64,000 nt of DNA from Aquanectria penicillioides (lineage: Eukaryota; Ascomycota; Sordariomycetes; Hypocreales; Nectriaceae): contig PYIU01000001.1 in assembly GCA_003415625.1 (NCBI GenBank), positions 620,001 through 684,000 of the forward strand, read 5' to 3'. The notes under the pieces were generated by a model, which saw only the letters and a list, made by a program, of their open reading frames with translations, was not told the DNA's origin and did not search any database. Below are positions 10,895-22,541 of the stretch, piece after piece (the stretch's first letter is position 1; each line of letters begins with the position of its first letter). The position numbers and the translations under genes were made by a program.

Positions 10895-13257
10895 TCAAAC
10901 GAAGTTCCAATTTTCAATAGGGAGACCTATTACCTCCCACTCATCGGGCTTTTCTTCTAATTTTAGACGAATACCCTCCTTGTAAAGTAACTTTCTGTCC
11001 TCTTCGTTAAAGACGCCCTCAAATGGGTCGGAAATGAGAATCTTGTCACTCATGCGGCCCTCTCGCGTGTCGTGGAGGATAGTGCATGTTCTCATCTCCT
11101 TAGTGTGAACTTCAATAACAATGAACCCTGCTGCCAAAATCGTTGCATGTTCGACAGGGACGTCAATTGTGAATCCCTCTGACGCAGAAGCGGCACGTTT
11201 ATGGAATGGACCACTACAAGGGCCTCGAAACAGTAGTGGGTTGTGGAACTCTTGATGAAGCAAAAACAAGAGAACTGCTTGCTTCTTGACCCGCGAAGCA
11301 ACGGCAAGCTCTGAAACAGTTCGGCAGACAATCTGACCTCTGAGGAAATCGTGCCAGGGCCAATTTTCAACGTATCGGCTCTTGGCTCCCACTAAAAATG
11401 AACCTGCAAGGAGCCAGCCAAATGTGACAAATTGGAAAGGGTCTACACCGTCGATGCGTGAGCCAACAAGGAATGGTACACAAAGAGATCCCCCAATAAT
11501 GGCCATGGCGGTCGTGAGGACAATGCTGGAGTACTTCGTAGTATTGACTCGCACAGAATCTTCAGTTAGCTTCCAACTTTTGATTTCTGTTTTTCGAGTT
11601 TTATATGCCGTGAAGGTCTTAAACGCACTGCTCTTGAGGATATTCTCTGAAGAACTGTCATCGGCTTCGTCGTACTTTTCGAGTTCTTTCGTTAGGTCTG
11701 CATTGTGGAGGATTTGTTAGTCATACTGAGTCGCATCTGATTTTGCCCTGTGTTCTTACCTTCCATCGACACAATAAGCGGACTCATGGATGTTGGTAGC
11801 CTATTGCGTCTATTGCTTCGTAAATTTTCAGTGTCCTCATGTCTTGTGCTCAAGGAAAATTCAATCCTTGGACATTCTTCGGAAGGTAGCCCCGGCATAG
11901 CTGGAATATCATCTTCTTCCCCTCTAATTCCATCAAACCAACTAATCAGCGGTCTAAGTGTGTTTGACATCCCTATCATGCTCACGGGAACAAGTGCGGA
12001 AATAAGATGATCAATGCGGGCTGTAGTGACTGACCCACGGTCGGTATCAGACCTGTTTGTCGACTTCATGCGCCACACAATATGCGCAGCTTCCGGAGAA
12101 ATGGAATCTAAGTCTGCCTGAGGGATACTCTGAGCGTTGGATAATAGTAACTGTAGCGCGCGGTAGCTGTATTTTAGGTTTGTGGTGTCTGAGGATGTTA
12201 CAACATTCCCGTCTTGTTGGACAGTAAGGTGGCGAAGTGTCATATCAAGGTCATCCTTATAGAGAAGTGTCCGGACCTCGAATGCAGTAGAGTCCTTTTT
12301 ATTCCCAAAGTCTGCGACCAAATTACTCAGAATTCGGTTGATGATAACATGAAGGCTAGCTCTGGTTTCGGTCTTCGATATGTAGTAATAATAGTCAAAG
12401 TCCGTGTTCATGAATGGTTTCGCTGTCTTCAGCTCGCCGGTCTGGTGCGATCGTTGCTCAAGGGTGATTATTACTTCCTCTTTCTGTTCTTCACTAATTC
12501 GGCGCATAATGTTTTCGCCTCTGGCCAAGGATCGCTCAGCCCAGCGAACTGGATCGAGCGCGATGAGCTTAAGCTTGACGGACCATCGAGCCAGTACAGC
12601 GATAACGAGCAAGCTCCAAGACTTCCGCTCTGCAACTTGAAGCGCCCACCAAGAGACAGAGTAGAAAATATAGTCAATCAATGCATGATAAGCCTGCATA
12701 TTTCTCATCTCGTCATCTAGAATAATTGGATTGTGTCCCACTATCCCGCGGGGCTCACTCAGATAGCGATTCCTAAGTGACTTTCGAGCGTCATCGAGGA
12801 TATCGTAGAATCGCTCCCGGACGTAGTGTTCGAAAGCCAGACAGGCGTTGTCATGACGAATAATCTCAAGATTGCATTTGATCTGGTCAACAATGTTATA
12901 TAACTCCCTGTAGCCGGCAGCGTTTGTACCACTGAATACTCCGTAACTAGTGAAGAGTGGTGGTTTATCAGAATCAAGAAATTGGATAAACTTCTTGATT
13001 TCTGCGCGAATATGCACCTCCTCGTCAGCTGTCGTGACTCCAAATGCCACAGAGTCATCGAACGCCGGAAGACCCTCCAGAGTATATTTGTGGTATTTCC
13101 ACTCCTTGTAATCATTTGTTTCTGCAAAAATTCGGTCCTCATCTAACTGATGAGGGGTTTTTGGAAGATGGATGTGGTTGCTGCATACCGGAGAGTCAGC
13201 TGAAACCAAGCCAACTCCTATTTGCCTCTCCTCATCACTTGATTTCTTTGTTAGCAA
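10895..13257 (-). CDS. hypothetical membrane protein, head-to-head with an AAA ATPase
   Basis: Protein of 766 residues from two exons, 13257-11760 and 11697-10895; the 62-bp intron is in phase. I do not recognise a named domain. The N-terminal two thirds are mostly charged and helical. Around residues 560-620 there are two strong hydrophobic segments (IVLTTAMAIIGGSLCVPFLV and FVTFGWLLAGSFLVGA), followed by a soluble C-terminal domain of about 170 residues beginning WPWHDFLRGQ. The shape, a large cytosolic part, a hairpin in the membrane and a folded tail, suggests an organelle or plasma-membrane protein. It shares a 626-bp intergenic region with the AAA ATPase at 13884, so joint regulation or a joint complex is possible but unproven. 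Confidence 0.6.
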
Positions 13258-13883
13258 TTACAATATTAAAGCTTTATTTCAAACATGGAGAGGGGACGTT
13301 GGGCTACATGCCTCAAGCTTGAATGCTTGTCGTGCATTGCCTCTACTTTGCAATACAACAGACGGCTGAGTACGTCCCGATTGTGTGATGTAGCTGGAGG
13401 GTGGGCCCAATTCTTCCAGTCTTGATAGAATGATATCAAGAAGTTATTTTTCCTCTTAATTTCTCTTTTTGAAATGCAGTGTTGGAATTAGTTGAAGACT
13501 ATAGATTGGAGGTTCTGAATATGAGGCTTTGCGCAAGCTGACGACAGCCTGAGCTGCGGACAGATAAGGACTCCGCATTTTATTGCGCGAAAAAGTCCGA
13601 CCTACAAGCGAGTTTGGTTCGTTGCCTGGGCGCTTGGTTACATGGGCGCTTACTTGCAGGGAAGCAGTTTATCATCTGCCAATCATACCAGAACTCATGG
13701 CCATTGAGATTACTCAGCCTCGACTGCGCCTCAATTTAGGAATTCAAGAAGGCAGGGGGTGCCAAATATAGATGATACAATTTTATTTTTCTCACTTCAA
13801 CACCCTCGGGGTCTCACAAAGATCGAAGGTGTTTTACCCTGTATTCGACTTCTCATCTAGCTCTCAGCCCCGAGACATACACC
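13258..13883. promoter_or_regulatory. divergent promoter between membrane protein and AAA ATPase
   Basis: The 626 bp between two opposite starts have no plausible exon. The plus-strand gene starts in a good context, CACCATGG. Confidence 0.4.
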
Positions 13884-16122
13884 ATGGACTTCCAACGATA
13901 CATAGACTTCAGATCCAATATGGAAGAATCAAAAATCAAGAGGCCAGGTTAGAATAGAGTAAATATACACTTACCAACAATTGCTAATTTCTTCCAGGCA
14001 TTAGGTATCCTGTCACCGAGATTGTCGAGAAAGAGGGGAAAGGAGGAAACCCTCCTGTAATCATCCAGAAAGGGGCTGCATCTCTTGAGAACGAGAAAGA
14101 AAGGAAGTTTGGAGAATATGCAATTGTCACTCGAAAACGAGTCAATGCAGAGGGAGAGGATGAGTCTACAGAGGTTGAAATCCAGTCTGAAGCAATGCAG
14201 AAAGCCTTGCATGACATTATTGGAAAACGTTCTCAAGTTGGCATTTGCGCCGATCCAATTATTTTTCGGAAGCCGTATTATTCACTATTTCATTGTCGAC
14301 ATAAAATCAAAGATCTTGCAGCCAGAGAGTCCAATACCTTAGACCAAAAGCAACACCTTGAATGGCTGTCGGGTTTTATCTCAGATCGACTTAAAAATCT
14401 GGAAATAATTCAGGAAAGCCAGGTGGACAAGGGTCTCATCGAATTCAAGCACCTGCCAATCATCTTCGAAGCTGGAGGCATTGTAATTGGACAAGTCAAT
14501 AAAAGTACAGACAGGGTGGATAAGACAGAGAAATTGGAGCGAACGAAGAACCCAGAATGTTTCATGTTTCACGAAGTCTCTGAAGAACAAGAAGATCCAA
14601 GTCTAGGTGGCAAGTTCGTTAATATCGAAGTCTTTCGATGGGGATATAACGGATCTAAATTCGGTCTCGTAGCTGAGACACTTCGAATCGCAGAGTTTCC
14701 GGGTATTAGGAAAATCACGGAACTGGAATGCTTTCCCTGGGCTTACATGAAAGACGAGGAGAAGAATGACCTCTATCCAAAACTAGTTGCCCGAGGCGAA
14801 AAATGGTGCGATTATTTGAAAGCAAAAAGCTTCTGCTATGACGGTTTGTAACGAGGAGCCCTTAGAAAAAGGCAAATGGAGCTAATTTGAACTTAGGAAT
14901 TGCTCAGGTACCTAAGCGGGCTACGTGGACATGGCATGTGAAAGTTGTCACAAAAAGAGTAAGAACTTTGAATATTTGCTGCTAGACGTGCTGACAGCTC
15001 TCAGATGCCTGGCCGCGTTATTCTGGATTACCAGTCATTTATGGAGGCTTTCCCGGAACTCAACAATCCTCTTTGCAATACATTCGGTGACGTTGGCGAA
15101 GACGATCTCCGTGCAGATCAGGAGTCGATTCATTCTACCGATGCCTGGGAGATCTCATCTCAAGTAACATTACCAAAGGGAGACCTCTGGGGACATTCTG
15201 AAATGGACGGATCTTTTTGTCCAAGCCCGGCGCAGGCGCTACTTTGTCCTGCTACATCTCTTGGGTACAACCTAGAGCAGAAAGATTGGGGATACTTTGA
15301 TATTGATAGACTAACCGAAGTGAATTGGGTTCTCAACCCAATTAAAGAACTTCAAATCGATACTACGCAAAAGGAGACCCTCAGAGATCTCGTTATTGAT
15401 CATCATTCTAAGACCTGGGCTAAAAGCATTGTCCCGGGGAAAGGAGAAGGCTTAATATTTCTCCTGCATGGACCACCTGGGTGTGGGAAAACCCTTACTG
15501 CTGGTAAGGCACACCTCGCGCTAATACGATACGTATCTAATAACGTCAAACAGAGTTGTTGGCAGAAGAAGAGAAATGTCCACTCTTGCGAATCTCCTGT
15601 GGCGACCTCGGTGAGTTCCCCTATGAGGTGGACAGAAATCTTCAAGCCCTCCTGAACCTTGCATCACGGTGCTCTGCAATCGTGCTTATTGATGAAGCGG
15701 ATGCCTTCCTCGCCAAAAGAGTCATTGGAAGTAGAAGGGATTATCTCCAAAACGCCATGGTGTCCATCTTTTTGAAGCACCTGGAATACTTTTCAGGTGT
15801 CATCTTCTTAACGACAAACCAACAAACTGAATTTGATGAAGCAGTCAGCTCTAGGGTGGTCCGCTTGCACTACAGTGCCCTGGATTCTAAAAGCAGGGCA
15901 AGGATTTGGAATTCCCATTTATCCAAAGGAGCCAATGGTGCAGAGAAAGATGAGATCAAACTAATGTGCGAACAACTGGGGGCTGAATATAAATTGGATG
16001 GGCGAGAAATTAAAACTTTGGCACAAATCTCGCTAGCGTTGTGTCGGACGAGGAAGCAACGAATCTCAAAAGGACTTATTCAGAAGATGTATGAAATGAC
16101 CCACGACGAAATTTCGACATAA
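13884..16122 (+). CDS. fungal AAA+ ATPase (DUF7025-like N-domain)
   Basis: ATPase of 679 residues. Exons 13884-13947, 13998-14843, 14897-14958, 15005-15503 and 15554-16122 total 680 codons with every phase matching. The N-terminal 300 residues show the DUF7025-like pattern of fungal AAA proteins (KGLIEFKHLPIIFEAGGIVI; ECFMF). The ATPase core has Walker A GPPGCGKT at about 15471-15494, split by an intron right after KTLTA. It also has Walker B AIVLIDEAD, sensor-1 FLTTNQ and an arginine-finger region SSRVV. The ATPase looks competent. Such proteins are common in Pezizomycotina and mostly uncharacterised; related AAA cores remodel membrane or protein complexes. The divergent membrane protein upstream is the best partner candidate. 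Confidence 0.85.
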
Positions 16123-17492
16123 GTTTGGTGGGAGGCGGAGATGGGGATCTGCTTGTAGTATATACATACCTCCTCATAAGCAGTCTTTGAGATCGATTAG
16201 GCTAGTTCTGTGACGCAATTATTGTTGGTTCAGAGGTAAGTAGATCCAACTAAAATCCGAGTGTAGTTTAGATGATACGCACTCGGACTTCTGAATGGTA
16301 AACACGGCCATTTATTAAGGCAACTTTGAAAATTAGGTTCATCTCCAGGCAATTAATCTGCCATCATCGAGTAACTCATCTCACCTTGTCAATGTGCTAC
16401 CCAACGTGGGGACCAAGATTCTTACTCTCCAGTACGGAAAATTTAAATTGACTAGAATATAACGACAGTCTAAGAGTCAAGTTCTCAATGCTATACAAAG
16501 CAACATCAAATCGTATGTTCTAACTGTAGAATTCACACAATGCTGGAGAATCAAGACCAGATTTAGATTAGCGAAGAAACTATCATTCACATGTCTTCTG
16601 GCTTCAGTTACCGGCTTTTTACTCCAGAGCGTATTCTTTCAGACACCATCCCAACCCAATCTAGTCGCTATGCCACTCGTTTTGGGATTTCGGTGATTTT
16701 CGATGATTGCCGCTCTGGCTGCCAGTGCAAACACTGACAACAATGTGTTTGGTCATCGTCAGCCAAGTTTCGTGACCAGCAAAGATTGCAAAACGCAGGA
16801 AAATAACCCGAAGCCAGGGGAAATGAAAGAATTTCATCCATGTTCAGTATGATGTATGGATATTACCAGCGTCTCGGTCTCTTTTTTGCAGCGAATGTCT
16901 GAAGCTCTGATAACGACACTAAAGTCGGTTCTCTCGTTTTATAAACAAGGCCCGATTAGCAAACCACAAGAAAACACAACAAGACGTTGCACCTAAATTT
17001 TCCACAGCGTCCTTCGCTCGAAAGCTACTGCGTCGATTCGCAACTCCACCGACTAACTGCTCTACGCGAAACAAATCAAGTTCGTATTCTGAACATTGTC
17101 TTGGACGCTCAGATACCAGAAACGCAAAGGTCCAAAATCCGGGGCATCAGGCCTGTTTGGATATTTAGGCGGGGAACCATCGCCCCACCGTTGTCCGCGG
17201 AACCCGTAACATAACACATCAGTTCATCGCATCAATGACGATTGGTGAGCTTTCCATTTTCCCGCAGACTACCGATGCGCGTAGACATGGCGGGGTCCGC
17301 GGGGTCCCTAAATATCGAGCAGCACCTTGGTTGGGTCTGGCTTGACTTTGGCAATCAACTCAATTGGGAGGGAAGGATTATTCTGCTCGTAGATCGGACC
17401 ACAACGCCGTCTTTGGTCATGGGGAGAAGTGTTTTTACTTTTTCAATGGGTACCCCCAAATCAAATCTAAGGCATTTACAATTATTTTCATC
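16123..17492. other. long intergenic region
   Basis: These 1370 bp contain no ORF with recognisable features; short frames at 16987 and 17242 have no motif. TTTTATAAACAAGG near 16936 resembles a TATA element but lies about 550 bp from the cupin start. Confidence 0.4.
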
Positions 17493-18131
17493 ATGAATAT
17501 CTCCAACCCTGGCTCGATTGAGCCTTACGTTGTCACTGGTCAGCTTGCCAAGAGTTTGCCGCCAGCGACAGTATCATACACGACCCACGACGAAAAGTCT
17601 AAAAAAGCCGTCTTCCACAAAATCGCCTCTTCAGAGAGATATCTCCAGCAATGGCATGACTTCTCGCCAGCCGCTGATGCGGCAATGTTCACCCTCTTCC
17701 AGACTGCAGCGACGCCAGTAAACACGAAACACGATATGGTAGCCCACGTCCATGTGCTCAACATGACCAATGGCCATGCACCCCTCAACGCGAACAACGG
17801 CACCATCTGCAGAATGGTCGATTTTGCTCCTGGGTACACCTGCCCAGACCATCGCACCCATACAATCGATTTTGGTGTTGTCATTGAGGGTACTGTTGAG
17901 CTTCTGTTGGATTCAGGAGAGACCTCTACTATTCAACGCGGCGGAATGATTGTGCAGCGTGGAACTATGCATCAGTGGCGAAACCCAAGCTCGACCGACT
18001 GGGCCAGATTGTTTCTCGTCTCCGTCTCATCCACCCCTAGACGTATCGGGGATGTTGAGTTACCAAAGGACCTTGGTATTCTGGAGAATCTCAAGACTCT
18101 AGTGAGCAGCGGGCAGATTAAGAGATTATGA
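17493..18131 (+). CDS. cupin-domain protein
   Basis: Single-exon protein of 212 residues. The start at 17493 (MNISNPGS) is preferred over an in-frame upstream ATG at 17364 because homologous sequence begins near it. The cupin barrel is visible in the second half: RMVDFAPGYTCPDHRTHTID, the glycine turns EGTVELLLDSGE, and RGTMHQWRNPS as the second motif, with His residues able to hold a metal. It resembles the small fungal cupins often found beside oxidative secondary-metabolism or aromatic-degradation genes; the reaction is not known. A clear paralogue lies at 59308-59904. Confidence 0.8.
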   Translation: MNISNPGSIEPYVVTGQLAKSLPPATVSYTTHDEKSKKAVFHKIASSERYLQQWHDFSPAADAAMFTLFQTAATPVNTKHDMVAHVHVLNMTNGHAPLNANNGTICRMVDFAPGYTCPDHRTHTIDFGVVIEGTVELLLDSGETSTIQRGGMIVQRGTMHQWRNPSSTDWARLFLVSVSSTPRRIGDVELPKDLGILENLKTLVSSGQIKRL

Positions 18132-19071
18132 GGCCAGGCGGGCAGAGGTACCGAGTCGATAATGGATATGAATGGCATCCCTAAATTTTGCATTTGTAAC
18201 AAGCCAAGGTGAACTTTGAATAGTAGAGTGGTCCTACAATGGAAGATCATCAGGAGGACCAAAGTGCAACTTATCATTGCCATCATTTCGGTAGATGATT
18301 CACGTAGTCAAACTCGCCGAGTGTCAAGACGATCATATTACTGTCTATGTATCCATATAATCTCGAATACATATGGAGAGCTTCCAGAATCAAGTACCTA
18401 CTGCAATGATTTTGGTTCCCAATTGATAATGAATATCTATCTCCATCTGGAACAATGAAATATGAAACAGCATCCAGAGGATGATCTATGGAGGAGATGT
18501 TATTGTAAACTAGTCACTGGTGACCCAGTAAACCCAAAGTGTCTCATCAAAAGCTTTACATATACACCGAAGAGATCTAGTCAGCCATATTGAGCAGTTA
18601 GCCGTCGTTGGCCTTTCACAATCGCTTTTTCAGCAGGATTGAATCACAGGTTTGAGCCTTGGTGTCGGGAAATTACCATTTTCTCTTTTCTGACTAGAGA
18701 GGAGCTTCATATGTGAGGTCAAATCCGAAATTCGTCTCCAAAGATATTTTGCCAACGTGGAGGTTAGGAAGGGTAGTGGGAGGGCAAGTGATATGTCTAG
18801 ATGCGAGAATTATAGTCGGAGAAAGATGTAAGGAGTTGATTATTGTTGAAGTTAGAGCGATGAGCTTTTGGTATGTTATGATGGCTACTATCAGGTCTGG
18901 TAATTGCGAGAATTTCGATGATTGGCTGCACATATGGATCATTGGGTAGCCAACGCAGAAGAGAATGTGCACATCATTAACTATTAACTAATAAATTATA
19001 GAATAGTTAAATATGAATAACTACTTCATAAAATAATCACATTTAAACATGTTATTAATGTCCGATTACAC
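18132..19071. other. convergent intergenic region
   Basis: The 940 bp between the 3' ends of the cupin and SDR genes become AT-rich toward the right. No coding signal. Confidence 0.45.
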
Positions 19072-20123
19072 TCATGCGACCTTTCCAACCATGTCCCTAA
19101 GGAATTCCTGAACCCAATTTGGAAAGGCCCTGATCCCAGATGTCCACGAGAGACTAGAGGGAATGATTAGATGCCCTCCTCGACAGCTAATAATTTGCTT
19201 TACAACTGGCCCTGCAATCCCTTCCGGTCCCATCATACTCTTCATCATGCGCTCGCTCAGATTCACTTCCCTCATCAAAATAGCCGTCTTGACCCAGCCA
19301 GGATGAACCACTGTAGTCATGATGCCTGGGGCCTTGTAGACATGCTTAATCTCCGACACCAGGCCTTCATTAAATGCAAGAGCTCCAGCCTTGGTAGCTG
19401 AGTAAGCTATGGCCTTTGAAATGGTTGCGTAGGAAGCTACACTGGTGATGGTTACTACATGACCCTTGTTCTTAGCAACCATGGATGGGAGGAATTGTTT
19501 TGTTGTAAACCATAGAGCCATGAGGTTGACGCCACAAGTACGCTGCAAGACGTCGTCGGGAATTTCAAGGATCGGGAGCTTCCTCACGAAGCCTGCATTG
19601 TTGACCAAAATGGACGGATGCCCCAGCGTTCTTCTTATTTCATCAGCGGCTTGCGCGACGTCTGAGGAAGAGCTGACATCGCATTTCCAATATGAGACGG
19701 CGTCGATCTGTTCAAGGTCTGGAGGCAAGTCCGCGATGTCAAGTACTGCCACTCGCAGGCCGCGTTCCACGAGGCCAAGAGTGATGGCCTTGCCGATTCC
19801 ATTGCAGCCACCAGTAACAACGGCAATTTCCTTCGACCATACCCATCCCGAGTGCGGGAATAGATGCCAGTTGTTGAGCGCGTAACGATTCAAAAATCTG
19901 TTAACAAGCCTCCCAAGTCCTAGGCCAAGCAGAACACGCAGGACTGTTTTGAGGCCATCGAGACTAATGTGATTCTTGACCCAATCTTGGCTAAGTACAT
20001 TGGCGACGATGTCGGGGGCCCATAAGCAATAATCGCGAGCGCAGCGGCCGGAATTGCTGGTTGCAAGACGAATTCTCCCAGGGCGTAGGCTGTTTTGATC
20101 CCGAATCGAACGAGGCTGGCCAT
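19072..20123 (-). CDS. membrane-anchored short-chain dehydrogenase/reductase (one-base frameshift)
   Basis: SDR of about 350 residues once one missing base is allowed. The N-terminus from 20123 (MASLVRFGIK) has two hydrophobic stretches and reads to AYGPP. The frame then slips at the G5 run 20014-20018 (C5 in the coding sense), and a frame beginning DIVANVLSQDW carries on to the stop. One extra C would join them. The enzyme core is intact: TGGCNGIG cofactor loop, LVNNAG, SVASYATISK and the catalytic YSATK. It resembles the 17-beta-HSD11/retinol-dehydrogenase-like group that sits on ER or lipid droplets. Its neighbours, an HSL-type hydrolase and a BVMO, suggest it makes or removes the ketone or alcohol in the same route. 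Confidence 0.8.
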
Positions 20124-20838
20124 TGTCGCTGGATTGCAATGGGTAAATCACAAGCTGGCTACTGCAGCGATAGAAGTGGCTGATCCAGAAAGAGTTGACC
20201 CTATCAAGACAGCGAGGTGCTAGCGTATTTATGCTTATTATCTACCACGTCCGTGGGCTACCTGCTTCAGTTCAAATTCACGTCAGGATGTTCCGTGCCT
20301 TCTAATAGCTAGTGTGAGGGGGCGCTTAATTGCTGACACCTCGGTTCGCCTAAAATTCACTCTTGGCATGCTCCTTTTGACAATATACATTCAGATTCTG
20401 AACTTTTGTTTGGGTGGCTGGTTGGGTGATGTCGGGACCGGCGACATGTAACCCTGTTGGTGCTGGCGTGCGCCAGATGCTGCTGGATATAGAATAGCGT
20501 CTTTGAAGACGGACCAGGTTGCTGCAGGTTGTCGTATGTGCATCAACCGTCGGCCCGGCGGTGTTGAGATTATATCCGTGGCTCCGGACATACGATGGAG
20601 AGAGTGTTAGCCGAGTCCCAAAGCGGTAGTATGTTTCCGCTTGTGCCATATCAAACGGCGCGCCTCAATTGAAATAACTCGGGTCAACAATACAATTGGT
20701 GTTTTGGAATTATGCTAAGCATTAAGCGGCACATATTGCTAGCTAATCGCTACTCCAAACTTTCGGGAACGCTGATCACAGAGCAAGGGCTGATATCAGA
20801 GGTTTCTTTTAGAGGGAATGCCGTGAATGATGTATTTG
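20124..20838. other. intergenic region
   Basis: The 715 bp between the SDR start and the hydrolase stop, both on minus, hold the SDR promoter. A 99-codon minus frame at 20350-20649 has no motif. Confidence 0.45.
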
Positions 20839-22062
20839 TTAGAATGCGCTCACGACAATCGAGCCCATTGGCAGTCGTTGTCGGCTCCTAATGAATTCGC
20901 CAGCTTTGCGGGCCGCTTCAATGGCCTGCCTTTGAAAACCAAGTTTGTCACCCATCAATAATATGTCATGAGGGCAATCCTCGTCAACAAACCATTCTAT
21001 GTCCACATTGTGGCCACGAAACTGCTTTACCATCTGGCAATTATCTTCGTACAAAACTTCTCTGCTTCTTGTATGTATCCATATTGGTGCTCTGCTATGG
21101 AAGCATCCGTTTGTTGATATAGAAAGATACGGGTCCGAGCTTGATATGTGTCCATCCCCAGTAATGGCCGATGCTCCCCACTGAGCAAACAAGGAGTGAA
21201 GGAAATCAATGCGATAGTTGGGGTTTTGGTGAATAGTTTCAACATCCGTAGTAGCGGCCACATCTGTCCAAGGAGACCACAGAACAACAAACCCTGGCCG
21301 TGGAATACCAAGATCTTGGTTGAATGTTGCTATGTACTTCAACAAGGCGAGGGCTAAATTTCCACCGGCCGAGTCCCCACCAAGAACGATTGATCGCGGC
21401 GGGATGTGCAAGTCTTCAATGAGGTACAGGTAGGCCGATAAGGCATCCTGGAGTGCGGCAGGGAATCTACCACCAAGGTTACTCGCCAGCCGATACTGTG
21501 GCGTGAAGGTATGAGTTATGGGTGTTTGCTCAAGAAGTGTTGTTGCAAGGAATCCTGTATCGTGGTCTCTTCCGTCACCGACGACGTACGCTCCGCCATG
21601 GAAATGAAGCAGTACTAGCAAGTTTGGGTGATGTCTTGATGGAAATTTATCAACGGGTCTTGGTGTCCAAGTTCCTCCTGTCACCGTTGGTTTGATGTCT
21701 GGATCATCCATAGGGCCCCTGTAGAATTCGGCAGACCTAGGCAAAACAATTTGGAATCTGTCTTGCTCCTTTTGACTGTCCAGTGACAAATTGGTTGGAG
21801 GCTGAAGGTAAGAAAGATATCCCAAGGCTGACTTGAGCATTTGAGTCGTCAAAGCTTGCTTGAATGTCCACTTCGCATGAGGCCTCCCGCGCGGAAAGGC
21901 GCTCATGAAGACTGACCGCACAAATGTCCAGCCCAAGTGAGTTGGAGCAACGCAGATCACGTAAAGAAACCTTACTAAGTAAGTGAATGCCATGGCGAAG
22001 AAATGATCAACAAAGAATGCTGAAAGATACTCAGTGAACTGGAAATATTTGAACGACAGCAC
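20839..22062 (-). CDS. alpha/beta hydrolase, hormone-sensitive-lipase family
   Basis: Single-exon esterase of 407 residues. The HSL-type oxyanion motif is HFHGGAYVVG, the nucleophile elbow GDSAGG, and the acid/base residues are in the last 60 residues (FVDEDCPHDILLMG supplies the His). The first 60 residues contain a hydrophobic segment (FFAMAFTYLVRFLYVICVAP), suggesting a membrane anchor on ER or lipid droplets rather than secretion. It is divergent from the BVMO at 22542, which fits hydrolysis of the ester or lactone that a BVMO would make. The substrate is unknown. Confidence 0.87.
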   Translation of the reverse strand: MLSFKYFQFTEYLSAFFVDHFFAMAFTYLVRFLYVICVAPTHLGWTFVRSVFMSAFPRGRPHAKWTFKQALTTQMLKSALGYLSYLQPPTNLSLDSQKEQDRFQIVLPRSAEFYRGPMDDPDIKPTVTGGTWTPRPVDKFPSRHHPNLLVLLHFHGGAYVVGDGRDHDTGFLATTLLEQTPITHTFTPQYRLASNLGGRFPAALQDALSAYLYLIEDLHIPPRSIVLGGDSAGGNLALALLKYIATFNQDLGIPRPGFVVLWSPWTDVAATTDVETIHQNPNYRIDFLHSLFAQWGASAITGDGHISSSDPYLSISTNGCFHSRAPIWIHTRSREVLYEDNCQMVKQFRGHNVDIEWFVDEDCPHDILLMGDKLGFQRQAIEAARKAGEFIRSRQRLPMGSIVVSAF

Positions 22063-22541
22063 TCAGATGACTGGCGTACTCGAGTACATCAAGGAATATT
22101 TCAACTAGCCCCAAGTTCATCGCAATAGCCCGCCCTCCTTTACACTCCGAAGGTGCCGCGGTACCTCGGCTCAAGGACAAATAGTTGCATGGGCTACAAT
22201 ACCATCACCATCGGTAGAGTCCGGTGCATTGCGAAGTTGTGGGGTAATCGGTGTGTAATTCACCCCGCAGTTCCGATCGCTACCACTAGCCGGTGACTTT
22301 CTTCCAAATGTGGAAGTAAAGCTCCCTTCAAGATGTTTCAAATGAAATATGGGGCGATGGCGGAAGGCGGCGTTGGTTTCTTGATTCTTGCTACATCGGA
22401 ATCAATGGAGAAGAGTGGCTCTAGTTAGATTGGACAAAACTATAAAAGTGAGCTGTTGCGGAGCCGTGATGGTCATATATCTTTGCAATCCAGCCCAATT
22501 CTTTGTTCAAGTTTATCTATCTTGCAACTTTGCTTTTCGAA
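22063..22541. promoter_or_regulatory. divergent promoter, hydrolase / monooxygenase
   Basis: The 479-bp region lies between opposite starts. On the plus strand TATAAAAG at 22441-22448 lies about 100 bp before the monooxygenase ATG at 22542 and is a good TATA-box candidate. No regulator site could be named. Confidence 0.5.

Noticed and set aside
20350..20649. Minus frame of 99 codons
   Set aside because: No recognisable domain and poor composition; two overlapping frames are equally open.
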